IMG/VR virus record: IMGVR_UViG_3300027668_000112
Coordinates: 1 to 22,602 of that record
Length of the DNA stretch: 22,602 nucleotides
Reading direction: 5' to 3' (one strand)
Source: a virus
Every line of letters starts with the position of its first letter. The first letter of the stretch is position 1. The notes below the pieces were generated by a model. The model was not told where the DNA came from and made no database searches. It was given only the letters and a program-made list of their open reading frames with translations. Below, piece after piece: positions 19,774 through 22,602 of the stretch. A program made the position numbers and the translations under genes.

Positions 19774-22602
19774 TTAGATTTGCTTGTATTCTGCTGTAAC
19801 AATTATAGCGCCAGTTGTAGGTGAAGCAGATGAACCACTATTCTGTAAAGTACCAGTAATAGTTGCACCGCCAGTTGTTGCAAGTTCAAAACCTAAATCA
19901 ACAATATATAAACCGCCCTCAGAAAGGTCAGCATCAGTTGTTGTCATTAGAGTATTTGTACCGTCAGAAACGACTAGTTCGTCACATCCAACAAACGCAG
20001 TAGTAACTTTTGCAGAAACACGACTTACATAGTAAGTTTTGCCTGCGATGTTAGCCATTGTGCCGATTGTAAATGAAGATGAACCATTTGCTGAGAATGA
20101 TACACGTCTTGTACCAGAAGAACCTGAAGTTGACGCTTTGTCATCTACATATTCTTTAGTTGCTAGAGCCGCGTCTGCCGCAGATGACATGTCATAGCCT
20201 GAAGGAGCAAGTATAATACCTGAACCTTTTGGAGCCAATGTCATGTTGACGTTTGTACCACCAGCCATTGCTAGTTCTACGCCGCCAATTCCGTTAGTTA
20301 TAGTTAAAGAGTCAGTTGCTGAAGCAGTCTCTACGAAAGTAGCGATTGCTGTGTCATCTGCACCTTTAATTTGAACGTTTCCGTCTGCTGAACCACCGTT
20401 ACCGCCTTTAATGACAACTGCACCAGAGGCATTACCGCCTGTACCGTTACCACCTTTAAGGACTAAGTCACCAGCCGCGCCTGCAGAAGCATCACCACCA
20501 CCTACTGTTAAGTCAGTATCGTCTTCACCTTGAATTAAGGCTTCGCCAGATTGACCTACAATAAATACGTCACCGCCATCTTGACCTTGTAGATATAAAT
20601 CTACAGCACCAGATGCCGCCGCGTTTTTGGCAGTCATTGTCATCTTACCAGTTGCATTAGTTAAAGCGATATATTCGCCAGAACCTGAAGAAACGCCAGA
20701 ACCATCAATAGCCATAACACCCGTAGAATTACGTAGTTGACCTACATATTCCATGTTGAATGCTGAACCAGTTGAAGTCATGACTTTATTATCAGAACCT
20801 ACCGCAGATATACCAGTACCACCGTTAGCGACTGGAGTTACGCCAGTTACGTCAGCAGTCATATCGACTTTTGCATAACCTAGAGTACCTGAAGCACCAA
20901 CTTTAAGTACAGTTGAGTTAGCACCTTTCGCCAATTCTGTTACTGTACCTGAACCACTGTTTAACATCATAGAGTTAGCCGCGAATGCTGAAGTATCAGA
21001 ACCCGTACCACCCATAGTTGCCGCTAAATCAACTGCTAGAGTTAACTCATTCACAGTCAAATCATTAATCGTTAGGTCAGCTTTAGAAGCGCCTACGTTA
21101 AGTTCAAATGCGTTTGAAGTTTCATTCCAGTTAACTGCCGCGTCATCATCAGAACCACGTTCAATAAGAATACCAGCGTTTTGTGTAGCGACACCAGTAT
21201 GGTTAGAGTTAAGAACGATAATGTTATCTTCGATATTTACTATCTCAGATAGAGTTGTTGTTACTGAACCAGAAACCGTTAAGTTTCCATTTACAGTAGC
21301 ATTACCCGTGACTTCTAATGAGCCAAGAGTTGTAGCACCTGCCGCAAGAGTATTTGCACCGAAGTCACCAGCAACACCAAATGTTGCAGTTGTATCAGAC
21401 AAAGTTAACTTGTTACTAGTTGCATTATCATCAATACCAGTTGAAGCGAAAGTAGAAATAATTCCACCGTCAATCTTGTCACCAGAGATTTGATTTGCAC
21501 CTAATGTTAGAGTACCCGAAGATACGTCTAATGAACGACCTGAACCTACAGTAATATCATAACCAGACATTGTGTCAGCAGAACCTAACAATGAAGCGTT
21601 AGAAATAGTACCGTTATGAATTGCATCACCAGATACAGAGTCATTAGCAAGAGTCAAAGTCTGACCAGTAAGGTCAATACTTGTACCACTAATAGCACCA
21701 CCAGTAATAGCAACGTTGTTAGAAGACATAGCAGGAATAGTAGCACTCGTAAGTGTTGCTGTACCGCCTGTAATCGTAGCATTTGCTGTAGTCATAGTAG
21801 AGAATCTACCAGCCGCTGAAGTAGTTGAACCAATTGCTGTTCCATCTACTGAACCACCAGTAATAGTTGCTGCCGACGAGTTCAATGTTGCACCCGAAAT
21901 AGCACCACCAGTTATAGTTGCATTTGCTGAAGTCATTGCAGAGAAAGTACCAGCCGCTGAAGTAGCCGCGCCAATAATTGTTCCGTCAATTGCACCACCA
22001 TTAACATCAACTGTTGCGAACGTTGAAGTTCCAGTTGAAGTTACATTACCACTAACTGCACCAGTATGAGTACCAGCAGAATCACCAGTTAAATCACCAG
22101 CTACATCACCAGTTACATTACCAGTTACATTACCAGTGTGAACACCAGCAGTGTTACCTGTTAAAGCACCAGTAAAACCACCAGATGCAGATACAGTTGT
22201 ACCTACGACTGCGCCAGTATGAGTACCAGCAGAATTACCTGTTACATCACCAGTTAAACCACCTACAAAAGCAGTTGATGTTACTGAAGATAAACCAGCA
22301 ATAGTAGTTGCTGAACCACCAAGTGAAATTGCAGTTGTACCAACTGTCATTGCACTATTTGATAGTTTGTCATTAGCAATTGAACCTGCTAACATTGTAT
22401 TAGTTACTGTTCCAGTGTCAGTTGTATAAACACCATTAGTAACTGTTCCAGCATTACCTGAAACTGTACCAGTTACATCACCAGTTAAATCACCAGTTAC
22501 GTCACCAGTTACATCACCAGCGATATCGCCAGTAAAACCACCAGATGCAGATACCGTTGTACCTACTACTGAGCCAGTATGAATACCAGCAGAGTTACCA
22601 GT
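19774..22602 (-). CDS. Giant repeat-rich fibre-like virion protein (5' end outside window)
   Basis: The frame is open without a stop to the right edge, so at least 942 codons are visible. The Met at 22395 is internal rather than the start. The outer part is built of very short G-x-V-T-G / G-D-L-T-G repeats and longer units that include VVGTTVSASGGFTG. A middle region repeats ANATITGGAISG / GSVDGTAIGSTTSAAG units. It then has NLTVSGSVTTTLSEIVNIED followed by NIIVLNSN and AGILIERGSDDDAAVNWNE, typical of marine-phage fibres, then a Gly-rich region and an ALATKEYVDDKAS segment before a compact C-terminal domain (last about 130 residues). Beta-helical fibre or tail-surface structure is likely; receptor binding is possible but not shown. 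The terminator at 19702-19730 follows. Confidence 0.85.
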   Translation of the reverse strand, partial: TGNSAGIHTGSVVGTTVSASGGFTGDIAGDVTGDVTGDLTGDVTGTVSGNAGTVTNGVYTTDTGTVTNTMLAGSIANDKLSNSAMTVGTTAISLGGSATTIAGLSSVTSTAFVGGLTGDVTGNSAGTHTGAVVGTTVSASGGFTGALTGNTAGVHTGNVTGNVTGDVAGDLTGDSAGTHTGAVSGNVTSTGTSTFATVDVNGGAIDGTIIGAATSAAGTFSAMTSANATITGGAISGATLNSSAATITGGSVDGTAIGSTTSAAGRFSTMTTANATITGGTATLTSATIPAMSSNNVAITGGAISGTSIDLTGQTLTLANDSVSGDAIHNGTISNASLLGSADTMSGYDITVGSGRSLDVSSGTLTLGANQISGDKIDGGIISTFASTGIDDNATSNKLTLSDTTATFGVAGDFGANTLAAGATTLGSLEVTGNATVNGNLTVSGSVTTTLSEIVNIEDNIIVLNSNHTGVATQNAGILIERGSDDDAAVNWNETSNAFELNVGASKADLTINDLTVNELTLAVDLAATMGGTGSDTSAFAANSMMLNSGSGTVTELAKGANSTVLKVGASGTLGYAKVDMTADVTGVTPVANGGTGISAVGSDNKVMTSTGSAFNMEYVGQLRNSTGVMAIDGSGVSSGSGEYIALTNATGKMTMTAKNAAASGAVDLYLQGQDGGDVFIVGQSGEALIQGEDDTDLTVGGGDASAGAAGDLVLKGGNGTGGNASGAVVIKGGNGGSADGNVQIKGADDTAIATFVETASATDSLTITNGIGGVELAMAGGTNVNMTLAPKGSGIILAPSGYDMSSAADAALATKEYVDDKASTSGSSGTRRVSFSANGSSSFTIGTMANIAGKTYYVSRVSAKVTTAFVGCDELVVSDGTNTLMTTTDADLSEGGLYIVDLGFELATTGGATITGTLQNSGSSASPTTGAIIVTAEYKQI
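21781..22011 (-). repeat. 141-bp imperfect tandem repeat in the giant fibre gene
   Basis: The stretch starting at 21781 recurs at 21922, an in-frame period of 141 bp (47 codons). It encodes units of the type TSAAGxFSxMTxANATITGG. Copies are diverged but clearly alike at the DNA level. Confidence 0.8.
22171..22602 (-). repeat. 360-bp-period direct repeat in the giant fibre gene
   Basis: Bases 22171-22242 match 22531-22602 at 66 of 72 positions with an exact offset of 360 bp (120 codons). The second copy is cut by the window edge, so further copies may follow. Between them are many short CCAGTTACATCA-type repeats coding for G-D-V-T-G. Confidence 0.85.

Noticed and set aside
21716-22069. 117-codon plus-strand frame and similar ones at 21221-21493 and 19784-20032
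   Set aside because: They are antisense to the low-complexity repeats of the giant fibre gene. The Val/Pro/Ala-rich translation is what that repeat gives in reverse.
22393-22395. ATG as the start of the giant fibre gene
   Set aside because: The frame continues open upstream with the same repeat type to the window edge, so this Met is internal.
22441-22520. CRISPR-like regular short repeats
   Set aside because: Repeats of the CCAGTTACATCA type are contiguous, in frame and code for G-D-V-T-G. There are no unique spacers.

Overview
This window looks like the virion-structure region of a T4-like (myovirus) marine bacteriophage. The evidence is a set of recognisable T4-type proteins: tail sheath (gp18), tail tube (gp19), sheath terminator (gp15), probable neck proteins (gp13 and gp14), head-completion nuclease (gp4) and a probable small terminase (gp16). 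The DNA is AT-rich and tightly packed, with stop/start overlaps of the TAATG and ATGA kind. Structural modules of a type common in marine cyanophage and pelagiphage genomes are interleaved with metabolic genes: a dNMP kinase, a 2-oxoglutarate/Fe(II) oxygenase, a NUDIX hydrolase and a CCA-adding enzyme. The host cannot be named from the sequence. I saw no tRNA, rRNA, CRISPR array, insertion sequence or integrase.

Layout. Most genes lie on the minus strand and read right to left. At the right edge is a very large, repeat-rich fibre-like protein that runs off the window (19774 to >22602), followed by a smaller fibre/structural protein (18711-19562) and a 129-aa protein (18274-18663). A plus-strand island (14688-18267) carries a gp14-like neck protein, gp15, a NUDIX hydrolase and an unknown helical protein. 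The minus strand then resumes with a PhyH-type oxygenase, an unknown 427-aa protein, a gp13-like neck protein, a DUF1289 protein, dNMP kinase, the enlarged sheath gp18, a CCA-adding enzyme, a 53-aa protein, a Cys-rich protein, tube gp19, a second tube-fold protein (540 aa), an 87-aa protein, gp4, a gp16-like terminase subunit, a protein with a capsid-targeting-like N-terminus (187 aa) and an acidic 547-aa protein.

Regulation visible in the sequence. A T4-late-type box, GATAAATA or a close variant, lies upstream of about ten genes on both strands and marks likely transcription units. Three minus-strand units also have near-perfect host sigma70 promoters (TTGACA/TTGACT, 17-18 bp, TATAAT): dNMP kinase, the 427-aa unknown and the oxygenase. 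This suggests these genes are expressed early from inside an otherwise late region. Three intrinsic terminators end the 547-aa gene, the sheath gene and the large fibre gene.

Most notable observations: the sigma70 promoters, one of which has an opposite-strand late box inside its spacer; a CCA-adding enzyme whose late box would put +1 on the A of its ATG; T4 capsid-targeting-like N-termini on two proteins; a shared cysteine cluster in two otherwise different proteins; fibre-type aromatic modules in sheath, gp14 and gp15; and a neck gene set split across two strands.
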